DNA of 5,617 bases from Pseudomonadota bacterium. Its GTDB lineage: Bacteria; Myxococcota; Myxococcia; Myxococcales; Anaeromyxobacteraceae. The translations under genes were made by a program, and so were the position numbers. The DNA is taken from the NCBI GenBank assembly GCA_023419875.1, contig JAEZXM010000421.1, positions 1-5,617 on the forward strand. Direction: 5' to 3'. The notes under the pieces are model-generated. The model ran no database searches. It saw only the letters and a program-made list of their open reading frames with translations, and was not told where the DNA came from. Below, in pieces: positions 1 through 5,617 of this stretch (position 1 is its first letter; the number at the start of each line of letters is the position of its first letter).

Positions 1-1
1 G

Positions 2-1906
2 GTCGGAACGCTGGTGCTGGTCTGGGCCGAGCCGCCGGCACCGCGCGCGCTGCGCCGCCGCTGGGCTCGGGTCGAGGCGCTGGCGTTGCTCGCGGCCTGC
101 GCGGCCGCTGCCTGGCTGGTGTTCTTCGCTCCCGAGGGTGGAGCCAAGGCTGCTCGCATCCTGGTCCTTCCGCCCCTCGTCTGGATCACCATGCGCAGCG
201 GCCTCCGGGGGGCCACCTCTGCCGGCGCCGTCTTCGTCGTCGCCGCCCTGGCGGACACGGTGGGGGGGCGGGGCGCGTTCGCCGCCGCCACGGCCGCGCA
301 GGTGGTGGAGGCTCAGGTCTTCTGCTTCGTGGTCATCCTCACCAACCTCTTCCTGGCGAGCGTGGTGGAGGGGCGGGAGCGCACGGCCGCCGCGCTGCGC
401 TCGAGCGAGGAGAAGTACCGGCTCCTCGTGGAGAACCAGACCGATCTGGTGGTGAAGATCGACGCGGCCGGCCAGTTCCTGTTCGTGAGCCCCAGCTACT
501 GCCGCACGTTCGGCAAGACCGAGGTGGAGCTGCTGGGCAAGAGCTTCATGCCCCTCGTGCACGAGGAGGACCGGAAGGCCACCCAGCGGGCGATGGAGGC
601 GCTCTTCCGTCCACCCTACTCGACGTACGTGGAGCAGCGGGCGCTCACGGCGAACGGATGGCGCTGGCTGGCATGGGCCGACACGGCCATCGTCGACGAG
701 CACGGGACGGTCACGGCCATCGTCGGCGTGGGCCGCGACGTGACCGAGCGGCGACAGATCGAGGATCGGCTGCGCCACTCGGAGAAGCTGGAGGCCATCG
801 GGCGGCTGGCCGGCGGGGTGGCCCACGACTTCAACAACCAGCTCACCGCGATCCTCGGCAGCACCGAATACCTCGCAGACCACGATCTCTCCGGCGACGT
901 CCGCGAGACCGTCGACGCCATCCGCGAGGCGGCCCTGCGGTCCGCCGGGCTCACCCGCCAGCTCCTGGCCTTCGCCCGGAAGCAGCCGACCCGGGCCACC
1001 CGGGTGGACATGAACCACCTGATCGAGGACGTGGTGGCGCTGCTCGGGCGCAGCATCGACAAGCGCATCTCCCTGGTGACCCGCCACGAGGGCACGCCGG
1101 CCTTGGTCAGCGGCGACGCCGATCGCCTCCACGCCGCTGTGCTCAACCTGGCGCTCAACGCTCGGGACGCGATGCCCGCGGGCGGGGCCCTCACCCTCTC
1201 CACACGGCGCGTCGAGCTGGAGGCGGAGCGGTCGGCGGAGCTCGGCCTGGCGCCGGGGCCATACCTCGAGGTGGTGGTGGCGGACACCGGCGTGGGCCTC
1301 ACCGACGAGGCCCAAAGTCACCTGTTCGAGCCCTTCTTCACCACGAAGGCGGCGGGGAAAGGCTCGGGGCTGGGCCTCGCCGAGGTGTACGGCACGGTCC
1401 AGGCGCACGCGGGCACCGTCACCGTGGCCAGCGCGGTGGGGAAGGGAACCACCGTCACCGTGCTGCTGCCGCGAGCGGCGCCCCCGGGCGCGGCCGCCCG
1501 ACAACCCGCCCATGGCGCGCAGTCCGTCGCTCCAGGGAAACGACTGCGAGTGCTGGTGGTGGACGACGAGCCCAGCGTGCGGCGCTCGCTCTCGCTGCTG
1601 CTGCGGACGAGCAACTGTCAGGTGCTGGAGTGCGAGGGCACACGCGCCGGGGTGCAGGCCCTGGTGGCCTCACCGCCGGCGATCGACCTCGCGATCGTGG
1701 ACATGATGATGCCGGAGCTGACCGGCCGCGAGGTGGTGGCCGCGCTCCGCGCGGCGCACCCGGGGCTACCGGTGATCGTGTCCACCGGCCTCAACACCGG
1801 GGACGAGCTGGAGTCCTTGATCGCCGAGCCCGCCGTGTACGTGCTGCAGAAGCCGTACACGCACGAGCAGCTCCGGCGGTCGCTGGCCGCCGCTTGCCAA
1901 CCGTAA
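2..1906 (+). CDS. MASE1-PAS hybrid sensor histidine kinase with C-terminal receiver domain (5' end outside the window)
   Basis: This is a membrane-bound sensor kinase that should autophosphorylate on a His and pass the phosphate to its own receiver domain. The frame is open to the left edge. The first possible start is GTG at 14, but the codons before it (VGTLVLVW) look like the interior of a MASE1 membrane domain, so I infer the true start lies upstream. Numbering from that GTG: hydrophobic MASE1 segments at about 22-118; PAS/PAC at about 131-246 (ends VGRDVTERR); HisKA with phospho-acceptor H271 in VAHDFNNQL; HATPase N-box around N382 (LNARDAMP), G1 D424-x-G-x-G, F-box LFEPFFTTK (437-445) and G2 GKGSGLGL (448-455). 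The receiver (about 511-627) has D517/D518, phospho-acceptor D563 in VDMMMP, T591 and K613. All key residues are present, so it should be active. No DNA-binding output domain and no partner regulator are visible here, so target and signal are unknown. Confidence 0.93.
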   Translation, partial: VGTLVLVWAEPPAPRALRRRWARVEALALLAACAAAAWLVFFAPEGGAKAARILVLPPLVWITMRSGLRGATSAGAVFVVAALADTVGGRGAFAAATAAQVVEAQVFCFVVILTNLFLASVVEGRERTAAALRSSEEKYRLLVENQTDLVVKIDAAGQFLFVSPSYCRTFGKTEVELLGKSFMPLVHEEDRKATQRAMEALFRPPYSTYVEQRALTANGWRWLAWADTAIVDEHGTVTAIVGVGRDVTERRQIEDRLRHSEKLEAIGRLAGGVAHDFNNQLTAILGSTEYLADHDLSGDVRETVDAIREAALRSAGLTRQLLAFARKQPTRATRVDMNHLIEDVVALLGRSIDKRISLVTRHEGTPALVSGDADRLHAAVLNLALNARDAMPAGGALTLSTRRVELEAERSAELGLAPGPYLEVVVADTGVGLTDEAQSHLFEPFFTTKAAGKGSGLGLAEVYGTVQAHAGTVTVASAVGKGTTVTVLLPRAAPPGAAARQPAHGAQSVAPGKRLRVLVVDDEPSVRRSLSLLLRTSNCQVLECEGTRAGVQALVASPPAIDLAIVDMMMPELTGREVVAALRAAHPGLPVIVSTGLNTGDELESLIAEPAVYVLQKPYTHEQLRRSLAAACQP

Positions 1907-1907
1907 C

Positions 1908-1922
1908 GGGGCGTGCCGCCCC
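1908..1922. terminator. Possible weak GC hairpin between convergent genes
   Basis: GGGGC (1908-1912), loop GTGCC, then GCCCC (1918-1922) form a perfect 5-bp stem two bases after the kinase stop codon. No T-tract follows on either strand, so this is not a classical intrinsic terminator. It is listed only because it fills the 45-bp gap between two converging genes, where transcription should end. A chance hairpin is quite possible at this base composition. Confidence 0.2.
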
Positions 1923-1951
1923 TCTCCGCACGTCGGCGTGCCGTTCACGAA

Positions 1952-2560
1952 TCACGATCGCTCGTCTTCGCTGCAGTCCGCGCCGTTCCTTTCGCAGTCC
2001 CCGAACGCGCAGCGGCAGGAGTAGGTCTCGGCGCCCTGGCGCGTGGTCCAGCCGTGCTTCGTGCAGTCGCGATGCTCGCACCGGGTCTCCGCGTCGCGGC
2101 CGCCGGGGATCTTCGCCGTCCAGCCGTCGCGCAGGCAGTTTCCGAACAGGCACCGCACCTCGACGGTGGTGCCGTCGGGGAGCTTCGTCGTCCAGCCGCT
2201 CTCGAAACACTTCCCGAAGAGGCACCGGGTGATGCTCTCCTTGCCGCCTGCGAGGCGGGTGTTCCAGCCGGAGCGCTTGCAGTCCTGGAACGCGCACCGC
2301 GAGGCCAGCGCCCCCGCGGGCGTGCTCGCATCCCACCCGTTCTTCATGCAGTCCGAGAACGCGCACCGGCCGGCCATGGGCGTCGCGGCGAAGTACGCGC
2401 CCGCCCGGGAGCCTTCGATGCGCTCGAGCCGCTCCGTCTCCTCGTTCACGATCCGGCCGTGCACCTCGATCGCCTCCTCGGGCGGCTCGGCCTTCTTCTC
2501 GTGGGCGCAGCCGGCGGCGGGTGCGAGGACGAGGAGCGTGAGGAGGAACGCGCGGCGCAT
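1952..2560 (-). CDS. Putative outer-membrane lipoprotein with six Cys-x4-Cys...Gly-Trp tandem repeats
   Basis: This is a 202-residue protein of unrecognised family. The start ATG (2560-2558) is fixed by a GGAGG five bases upstream and by the lipoprotein signal that follows at once: MRR, hydrophobic stretch 4-14, lipobox A15-A16-G17-C18. C18 should be lipidated; Ala at +2 suggests sorting to the outer membrane. Residues 19-64 form a charged linker. From R65 to the C-terminus run six units of 23-24 residues, roughly RCxFxxCxxxGWxxxxPxGxxxxx. Cys pairs lie at 66/71, 89/94, 113/118, 137/142, 161/166 and 184/189, with Trp at 76, 99, 123, 147 and 171. Unit six is truncated and has Ala in place of Trp; C182 and C196 are extra. 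There is no CxxCH, so it is not a c-type cytochrome. The even Cys number outside the membrane suggests disulfides or metal binding (inference). It sits 11 bp after argB and is probably co-transcribed, but no functional link is evident. Confidence 0.88.
   Translation of the reverse strand: MRRAFLLTLLVLAPAAGCAHEKKAEPPEEAIEVHGRIVNEETERLERIEGSRAGAYFAATPMAGRCAFSDCMKNGWDASTPAGALASRCAFQDCKRSGWNTRLAGGKESITRCLFGKCFESGWTTKLPDGTTVEVRCLFGNCLRDGWTAKIPGGRDAETRCEHRDCTKHGWTTRQGAETYSCRCAFGDCERNGADCSEDERS
1982..2368 (-). repeat. Degenerate tandem coding repeat, about 72 bp x 5.5 units
   Basis: These are the DNA units behind the Cys/Trp repeats of the lipoprotein. Read on the minus strand they begin near 2368, 2299, 2227, 2155, 2083 and 2014, so the period is 69-72 bp. 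Cys, Gly and Trp codons hold their register, while the bases between them have diverged. This suggests old duplications kept by selection on the protein rather than recent slippage. Confidence 0.8.
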
Positions 2561-2565
2561 GGTGG

Positions 2566-2570
2566 CCTCC
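2566..2570 (-). promoter_or_regulatory. Strong Shine-Dalgarno (GGAGG) for the lipoprotein gene
   Basis: On the minus strand the argB stop TGA is followed at once by CGGAGG, then five bases (CCACC), then the lipoprotein ATG. The site fixes the lipoprotein start. Because it lies within two bases of the argB stop, translation of the two genes may be coupled. Confidence 0.75.
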
Positions 2571-2571
2571 G

Positions 2572-3393
2572 TCAGGCGGTCTCGAGCACGGTGCCGGCGC
2601 TGCCCGGCTGGAGCACCGCCCGGAGGAGATCGCCCGGGGCGAGCTTCCCGAGGATGACCACCGATCGCGCACCGCCAGCGAGCACCGCGAACGACTCCTC
2701 GAGCTTGGGGATCATCCCGCCCGAGATCGTGCCCTCGGCGACGAGCCGCTCGAACTCGGCGCGGGTGATGCGCGGGATCCGGCTCGCGGGGTCCTTCACG
2801 TCGCGCAGGACGCCGGGCGTGGAGGTGACGAGCACCAGCGCGTCGGCCCGGAGCGCGCCGGCGAGCTGGCTCGCGACGGTGTCGCCGTTGATGTTGAGCG
2901 CCTGCCCCGTCCCGTCGCAGCCGAGGCAGGCGATCACCGGCACGTAGCGGCGCTCGAAGAGGTCGCCGAGGAGCGGGAGGTTGAAGCCGGTCACCTCGCC
3001 GACGAGCCCGAGATCGACGGGATCGGGCCCGGCGCCCTGCATCACCCGGGGCGGCATCCGGCGGCTCTGGACCATGTGGCCCGACGCACCGTGGAGCCCG
3101 ACCGGCATCACCCCGCGGGCGAGCAGGCGCGCGCACAGATCCACGTTGAGCTGGCCGGCGACGACGTACTTCATCACCTCGAGCGTCTCGGGATCGGTGT
3201 AGCGGCGGCCGGCGATCTGACGGGTCTCGAGGCCGAGCCTCTTCTGGAGCGCGCTCGCCTGGGGACCACCCCCGTGGACGATCGCGACCCGATGAAAGCC
3301 GTCCACCAGCCCCCGGAGGTCCGCGGCGACGAGGTCGAGCTCGGGGGACTGGACGATCTCTCCGCCGAGCTTCAGGACGATGGTCTTGGTCAT
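2572..3393 (-). CDS. argB: Acetylglutamate kinase (ArgB family; LysZ-type substrate not excluded)
   Basis: The enzyme phosphorylates the gamma-carboxyl of N-acetyl-L-glutamate with ATP, the second step of arginine synthesis, in the cytoplasm. It is 273 residues long, within the usual range for the family. Visible amino-acid-kinase motifs, in order: KLGGE with catalytic K8; VHGGGPQ (39-45), the phosphate-binding glycine loop; RRYTDPETLEVM (63-74), which matches the substrate-binding RxTD motif; VGLHGASG (98-105); LNINGDTVA (166-174) with catalytic D171; STPGVL (191-196) in the nucleotide region; and GGMIPKL (225-231) with K230. The last segment has ILGK where ArgB usually has IDGR. The RYTD variant (ArgB more often has RVTD) also recalls LysZ, the LysW-aminoadipate kinase; no lysW is visible here, so ArgB is preferred. 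The upstream Shine-Dalgarno is weak (AGG about 6 bases before ATG). It lies divergent to the M20 gene and 11 bp before the lipoprotein gene. Confidence 0.9.
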   Translation of the reverse strand: MTKTIVLKLGGEIVQSPELDLVAADLRGLVDGFHRVAIVHGGGPQASALQKRLGLETRQIAGRRYTDPETLEVMKYVVAGQLNVDLCARLLARGVMPVGLHGASGHMVQSRRMPPRVMQGAGPDPVDLGLVGEVTGFNLPLLGDLFERRYVPVIACLGCDGTGQALNINGDTVASQLAGALRADALVLVTSTPGVLRDVKDPASRIPRITRAEFERLVAEGTISGGMIPKLEESFAVLAGGARSVVILGKLAPGDLLRAVLQPGSAGTVLETA

Positions 3394-3407
3394 GGCGCCT
3401 GCCGGCC

Positions 3408-3413
3408 GTTATA
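3408..3413 (-). promoter_or_regulatory. Candidate -10 box (TATAAC) for argB
   Basis: The minus strand reads TATAAC, five of six matches to the sigma-70 consensus and one of very few A/T-rich hexamers nearby. It lies 14 bases before the argB ATG, so transcription would start only about 7-8 bases upstream of it, giving a very short leader. No convincing -35 is seen at 16-18 bp spacing (TGGTGG region). This is a candidate only. Confidence 0.35.
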
Positions 3414-3459
3414 CCGGGACCGCCCGCGTGCCACCAGCGGCCCAGCGCCGGGGGAGCGC

Positions 3460-3471
3460 CCTCCCGGGAGG
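3460..3471. promoter_or_regulatory. 12-bp perfect palindrome in the divergent intergenic region (possible operator)
   Basis: CCTCCCGGGAGG is a perfect dyad centred at 3465/3466, about 36 bp before the M20 start and 67 bp before the argB start. It could be a binding site for a dimeric regulator of either gene. Its left arm can also pair with GGGAG at 3452-3456. GC-only palindromes arise readily in such DNA, so confidence is low. It does not resemble an A/T-rich ARG box. Confidence 0.25.
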
Positions 3472-3496
3472 CTCGGCGGGCGGACGGAACGGCACT

Positions 3497-3501
3497 GGGA
3501 G
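3497..3501 (+). promoter_or_regulatory. Shine-Dalgarno (GGGAG) that sets the M20 gene start
   Basis: GGGAG ends six bases before ATG 3508. The frame is open much further upstream, across argB, but only this ATG has a good ribosome site and gives a protein that begins where M20 proteins begin. Confidence 0.65.
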
Positions 3502-3507
3502 TTCACG

Positions 3508-4665
3508 ATGGCGGTCGGGACGCGGTTCTCGGAGACGATCTCCTGGCTCGCGGGCCAGCGCGGCGCTCAGGAGTCGTTCCTCGAGCGGCTCGTCGCGTCG
3601 AGCTCGGTCACCGGAAACCGACGCGGGGTGGAGGCGGTCGCGAACCTCGCGGCCGGCCAGCTCCGGGCGCTCGCCCTCGACGTGGAGATCCGGACCTCTC
3701 CGCGGTTCGGGCCGCACCTGCTCTTCTCCGGGAAGGCGCCGGGCGCGCCGGTCTACCTCGTCGGCCACCTCGACACCGCCCACCCGCCGGGCCAGGGGCA
3801 CGCCGGCTGGCGCCGCGAGGGCGACCGGGGGATCGGACCGGGCGCCTACGACATGAAGGGCGGCATCGCGATCATGCTCTTCGGGCTCGCCGCGGCGAAG
3901 CGCGCCCAGCTCCTCGACCGCGTGCCGCTCCGGGGCATGCTCCTCGCGGACGAGGAGGCGGGCGCGCCGGAGTCGCAGGCCATCCTCCGGACGCACGCCG
4001 CCGGCGCCGCGGCGGGCCTATCGTTCGAGCCGGGCCGGCCCGGGGACCTCGTCGTCACGACGCGCACCGGAGGCGGGTCGGTGGATGTCGTCGCCCGCAC
4101 CGCCGCGGCGGGCGGCGACCCGGAGAAGGGGCCGAGCGCGATCTGGTCGCTCGCACGGTTCGTCGATCGGGCGCAGGCGCTCGCCGACGCCGACCGCGGG
4201 CTCTCCGTCAACGTGGGGGTCGTCTCGGGCGGCACGATCCGGAGCACGGTCGCGGCGGAGGCCCGCTGCGAGCTCGATCTCCGCTTCGCCCGGGCCGAGG
4301 ACGGGCAGGCACTCCAGGAGGCGCTCCGCGGCGCCGCTGCCGAGGCGGCGGTGCCCGGGACCTCGCTCGAGCTCCTCCCGGTCTCCTGGCGCGAGCCGCT
4401 CGCACGGACCCCCGCCTCTTCGGCGCTCGCCAAGGTATACGGAGAGTGTCAGCGCGAGAGCGGACTGGGCATGGGAGAGGCGCCGCTCCTTGGCGGCGCG
4501 TCACCGGCCTGCACCCTGGGGGCGCTCGGGATCCCAGTGATCGACGGCCTGGGCGCCCGCGGCCGCGCACGGGACGGCGCACGCGAAGAGGTCGTGGATC
4601 TGGGCTCGCTCGTCCCGAAGGCGACGGCGCTGCTCCGGTTCCTGGCGCACCGGGCGGGCGCCTGA
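3508..4665 (+). CDS. M20 / carboxypeptidase-G2-like metallohydrolase homologue with altered active site
   Basis: This is a 385-residue protein of the M20 di-zinc family (ArgE, DapE, carboxypeptidase G2), which hydrolyses amide bonds of N-acyl amino acids or peptides. No signal peptide is seen, so it should be cytoplasmic. The fold signature is clear: VGHLDT (H87, D89), GAYDMKGG (bridging D115), ADEEAG (catalytic E149, ligand E150), FEPG (ligand E174). The lid/dimer domain runs about 184-295, with DPEKGPSAI and NVGVVSGGT typical of the CPG2 branch. Several usually invariant residues differ. The HAG histidine of the lid is A200 (TAAAGGDP). The Asn of the NxxP motif is S246. The Asp of GGxDA is P333. 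The final His ligand (HSxxEYV) is D356 by ungapped alignment to CPG2 as I recall it. The gene has no frameshift or stop, so it may be a pseudoenzyme or have new chemistry. Divergence from argB tempts an ArgE/LysK call, but these losses argue against assuming it. Confidence 0.85.
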   Translation: MAVGTRFSETISWLAGQRGAQESFLERLVASSSVTGNRRGVEAVANLAAGQLRALALDVEIRTSPRFGPHLLFSGKAPGAPVYLVGHLDTAHPPGQGHAGWRREGDRGIGPGAYDMKGGIAIMLFGLAAAKRAQLLDRVPLRGMLLADEEAGAPESQAILRTHAAGAAAGLSFEPGRPGDLVVTTRTGGGSVDVVARTAAAGGDPEKGPSAIWSLARFVDRAQALADADRGLSVNVGVVSGGTIRSTVAAEARCELDLRFARAEDGQALQEALRGAAAEAAVPGTSLELLPVSWREPLARTPASSALAKVYGECQRESGLGMGEAPLLGGASPACTLGALGIPVIDGLGARGRARDGAREEVVDLGSLVPKATALLRFLAHRAGA

Positions 4666-4725
4666 CGAACCCTCGGGGTCGATGCGCGGGGCTCGCGAAG
4701 GCCGCAAGGTCTCCCCAGATCGCCA

Positions 4726-4739
4726 CCGGAGGACTCCGG
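4726..4739 (+). promoter_or_regulatory. Palindrome embedding the Shine-Dalgarno of the DUF4412-like gene
   Basis: CCGGAG-GA-CTCCGG is a perfect 6+6 inverted repeat that ends on the base before ATG 4740. The Shine-Dalgarno GGAGG (4728-4732, seven bases from ATG) lies inside it. In RNA it could form CCGGA/TCCGG with a GGAC loop and partly hide the ribosome site. The Shine-Dalgarno supports this start; regulation by folding is inference. Confidence 0.4.
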
Positions 4740-5525
4740 ATGCGCACCTTCGTCCGCACCGCCCTCGCCGCCCTGACCGTCCTCATCGCCCATCCCGTTC
4801 ACGCCCAGTTCGAAGGGCGACTCGAGTACGAGGTGAAGCAGGCGCCCGACGGGACGGAGGAGGGCGAGAACATGGGGACCGCGGTGGTCTGGCTGTCCCA
4901 GGCGGGCGCCCGGACGGAGATGGCGATCCCTCCACAGGAAGACCTGCCGGAGGGCGGCCGGTTCGCGACGCTCTGGAAGCGCTCGGAGCCGGGCCGGGTC
5001 TACCTGATCAACGACGCCCGGAGGTCCTACGCCGCCATGGACGTGGACGAGGAGCAACCCGAGGCCGACGAGAAGTACCGGATCACGCGCCTCGGACGCG
5101 GCAAGGTCGCCGGGTACGCGTGCGAGCGGGTGCGCGTCACGCAAGGCGACGACTCCGGCGACGAGATCTGCATCTCGAGGGCGCTCGGGAAGATCCCTGT
5201 CCACCTGGTGATGGATCGGCGCGGTCTCTCGCTCTGGAACGAGCTGCGGAAGGCGGGCCTCGACGGCGTTCCGGTCTCCTGGAGATCCGAGGACGACGAC
5301 GGGTTCTCGATGGTGCTCACCTCGGCGCGGAAGCACGTGGTGCCCCGAAAGCTTCTCGAGGTCCCTGCGGGCTACTCGAGGACGAGCATGATGGGCGCGT
5401 TCGCCTCGCCGGAGCAGGCGAAGAAGATGGAGGAGGAGCTGGGGAAGCTCCGGGAGCAGATGAAGGACATGACGCCCGAGCAGCGCGCGCAGATCGAGAA
5501 GCTCCTCGAGGCGTACGAGAAGTAG
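4740..5525 (+). CDS. Secreted/periplasmic DUF4412-like protein with C-terminal helix
   Basis: This is a 261-residue protein. The start is set by GGAGG seven bases upstream and by a signal peptide beginning at once: MRTFVR, hydrophobic 7-17, cleavage predicted after VHA (residue 22), leaving QFEGRLEYEV. There is no lipobox Cys, so it should be soluble in the periplasm or exported. The body (23-210) looks like DUF4412: an N-terminal FEGxLEYEV strand, a YLINDARRSY strand, then GKVAGYACERVRV and the EICISRALG segment. C128 and C144 are the only cysteines and may form a disulfide. Residues about 217-261 are a charged helix (PEQAKKMEEELGKLREQM, then MTPEQRAQIEKLLEAY), probably a short coiled coil. 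The function of DUF4412 proteins is unknown to me. It follows the M20 gene by 74 bp with no clear terminator between, and it precedes a probable membrane-protein gene by 11 bp. Confidence 0.85.
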   Translation: MRTFVRTALAALTVLIAHPVHAQFEGRLEYEVKQAPDGTEEGENMGTAVVWLSQAGARTEMAIPPQEDLPEGGRFATLWKRSEPGRVYLINDARRSYAAMDVDEEQPEADEKYRITRLGRGKVAGYACERVRVTQGDDSGDEICISRALGKIPVHLVMDRRGLSLWNELRKAGLDGVPVSWRSEDDDGFSMVLTSARKHVVPRKLLEVPAGYSRTSMMGAFASPEQAKKMEEELGKLREQMKDMTPEQRAQIEKLLEAYEK

Positions 5526-5536
5526 ACTCCTGGGGC

Positions 5537-5617
5537 GTGGCCGGCGCCCTTTCGTTCTCCACCTTCGGCGCCGCGCACCTCGAGATCCTCGCGGCGGTGC
5601 CGGCGGCGGCGCTCCTC
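5537..5617 (+). CDS. Start of a probable integral membrane protein (3' end outside the window)
   Basis: GTG 5537 opens a frame with no stop to the right edge (27 codons). It begins MAGALSFSTFGAAHLEILAA and continues hydrophobic. A short FxxFGxxHLxxL segment leading into a membrane helix resembles the N-terminus of YwaF/TIGR02206-type membrane proteins, but so little is visible that this is only a hint. The start follows the stop of the DUF4412-like gene by 11 bp; TGGGG just before GTG is a weak, very close ribosome site. Co-transcription with the gene before it is likely if the frame is real. Confidence 0.5.
   Translation, partial: MAGALSFSTFGAAHLEILAAVPAAALL

Noticed and set aside
658..2232. 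Long plus-strand open frame overlapping the kinase gene
   Set aside because: The translation is low-complexity Arg/Gly/Ala/Pro with no motif, a GC-driven shadow of the kinase frame.
1982..2368. Multihaem cytochrome reading of the Cys-rich repeats
   Set aside because: No CxxCH motif is present; the spacing is Cys-x4-Cys followed by Gly-Trp.
2561..3136. N-terminal extension of the lipoprotein frame across argB
   Set aside because: It overlaps argB in another frame and would bury the lipobox signal; the ATG at 2560 has a GGAGG site and starts the signal peptide.
3411..3433. Sigma-54 promoter for argB (minus strand TGGCACG matches the -24 element)
   Set aside because: The -12 GC dinucleotide is missing at the required spacing, so only half of the site matches.
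3076..3507. N-terminal extension of the M20 frame by about 144 codons, antisense to argB
   Set aside because: It lies opposite the well-supported argB coding sequence, resembles no M20 N-terminus, and ATG 3508 has its own Shine-Dalgarno.
4550..4600. Frameshift explaining the missing C-terminal His of the M20 protein (a CAC occurs in a neighbouring frame near 4579)
   Set aside because: The frame on both sides matches the family without gaps (PVIDGLG before, EEVVDL after), so a substitution fits better than a frameshift.
4449..5336. Long minus-strand open frame opposite the DUF4412-like gene
   Set aside because: The product is Arg/Pro-rich without motifs or a plausible ribosome site; the plus-strand gene has a signal peptide and family features.

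Overview
The window is very GC-rich (about 70% or more by eye) and gene-dense, with short intergenic gaps and proteins rich in Ala, Arg and Gly. Together with a MASE1-type hybrid histidine kinase and a cysteine-repeat lipoprotein, this suggests a Gram-negative, high-GC soil bacterium of the Myxococcota type (Anaeromyxobacter-like). The assignment is inferred from composition and gene style; no marker gene in the window proves it.

Layout, left to right. (1) Positions 2-1906, plus strand: the 3' part of a membrane-anchored hybrid sensor kinase (end of MASE1, PAS, HisKA, HATPase, receiver). Its true start lies left of the window. (2) A 45-bp convergent gap with a weak GC hairpin. (3) Two minus-strand genes, argB (N-acetylglutamate kinase family, 3393-2572) and, 11 bp downstream, a 202-residue lipoprotein (2560-1952). 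The lipoprotein is built from six tandem Cys-x4-Cys...Gly-Trp units and belongs to no family I recognise. The short gap, with the Shine-Dalgarno right behind the argB stop, suggests one transcript. (4) A 114-bp divergent control region (3394-3507) with a plausible -10 box for argB and a 12-bp perfect palindrome. (5) Three plus-strand genes: an M20/carboxypeptidase-G2-like protein (3508-4665), a secreted DUF4412-like protein (4740-5525), and the first 27 codons of a probable membrane protein (from GTG 5537) that runs off the right edge.

Functional picture. ArgB catalyses the second step of arginine synthesis (or the equivalent LysW-type lysine step), and M20 proteins include the deacetylases of those pathways, so the divergent pair looks at first like an amino-acid biosynthesis locus. 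However, the M20 protein keeps four metal ligands and the catalytic Glu while lacking both family histidines (one Ala, one Asp), the substrate-carboxylate Asn and the usual GGxDA Asp. It may be a pseudoenzyme or have changed chemistry. The lipoprotein and the DUF4412-like protein are both predicted to act outside the cytoplasm and have no evident link to arginine synthesis.

The most notable items are the Cys-repeat lipoprotein, the altered M20 active site, and a palindrome that embeds the Shine-Dalgarno of the DUF4412-like gene. I saw no tRNA, rRNA, CRISPR, insertion sequence or phage signal. No gene-free stretch exceeds 300 bp; the longest is the 114-bp divergent region.
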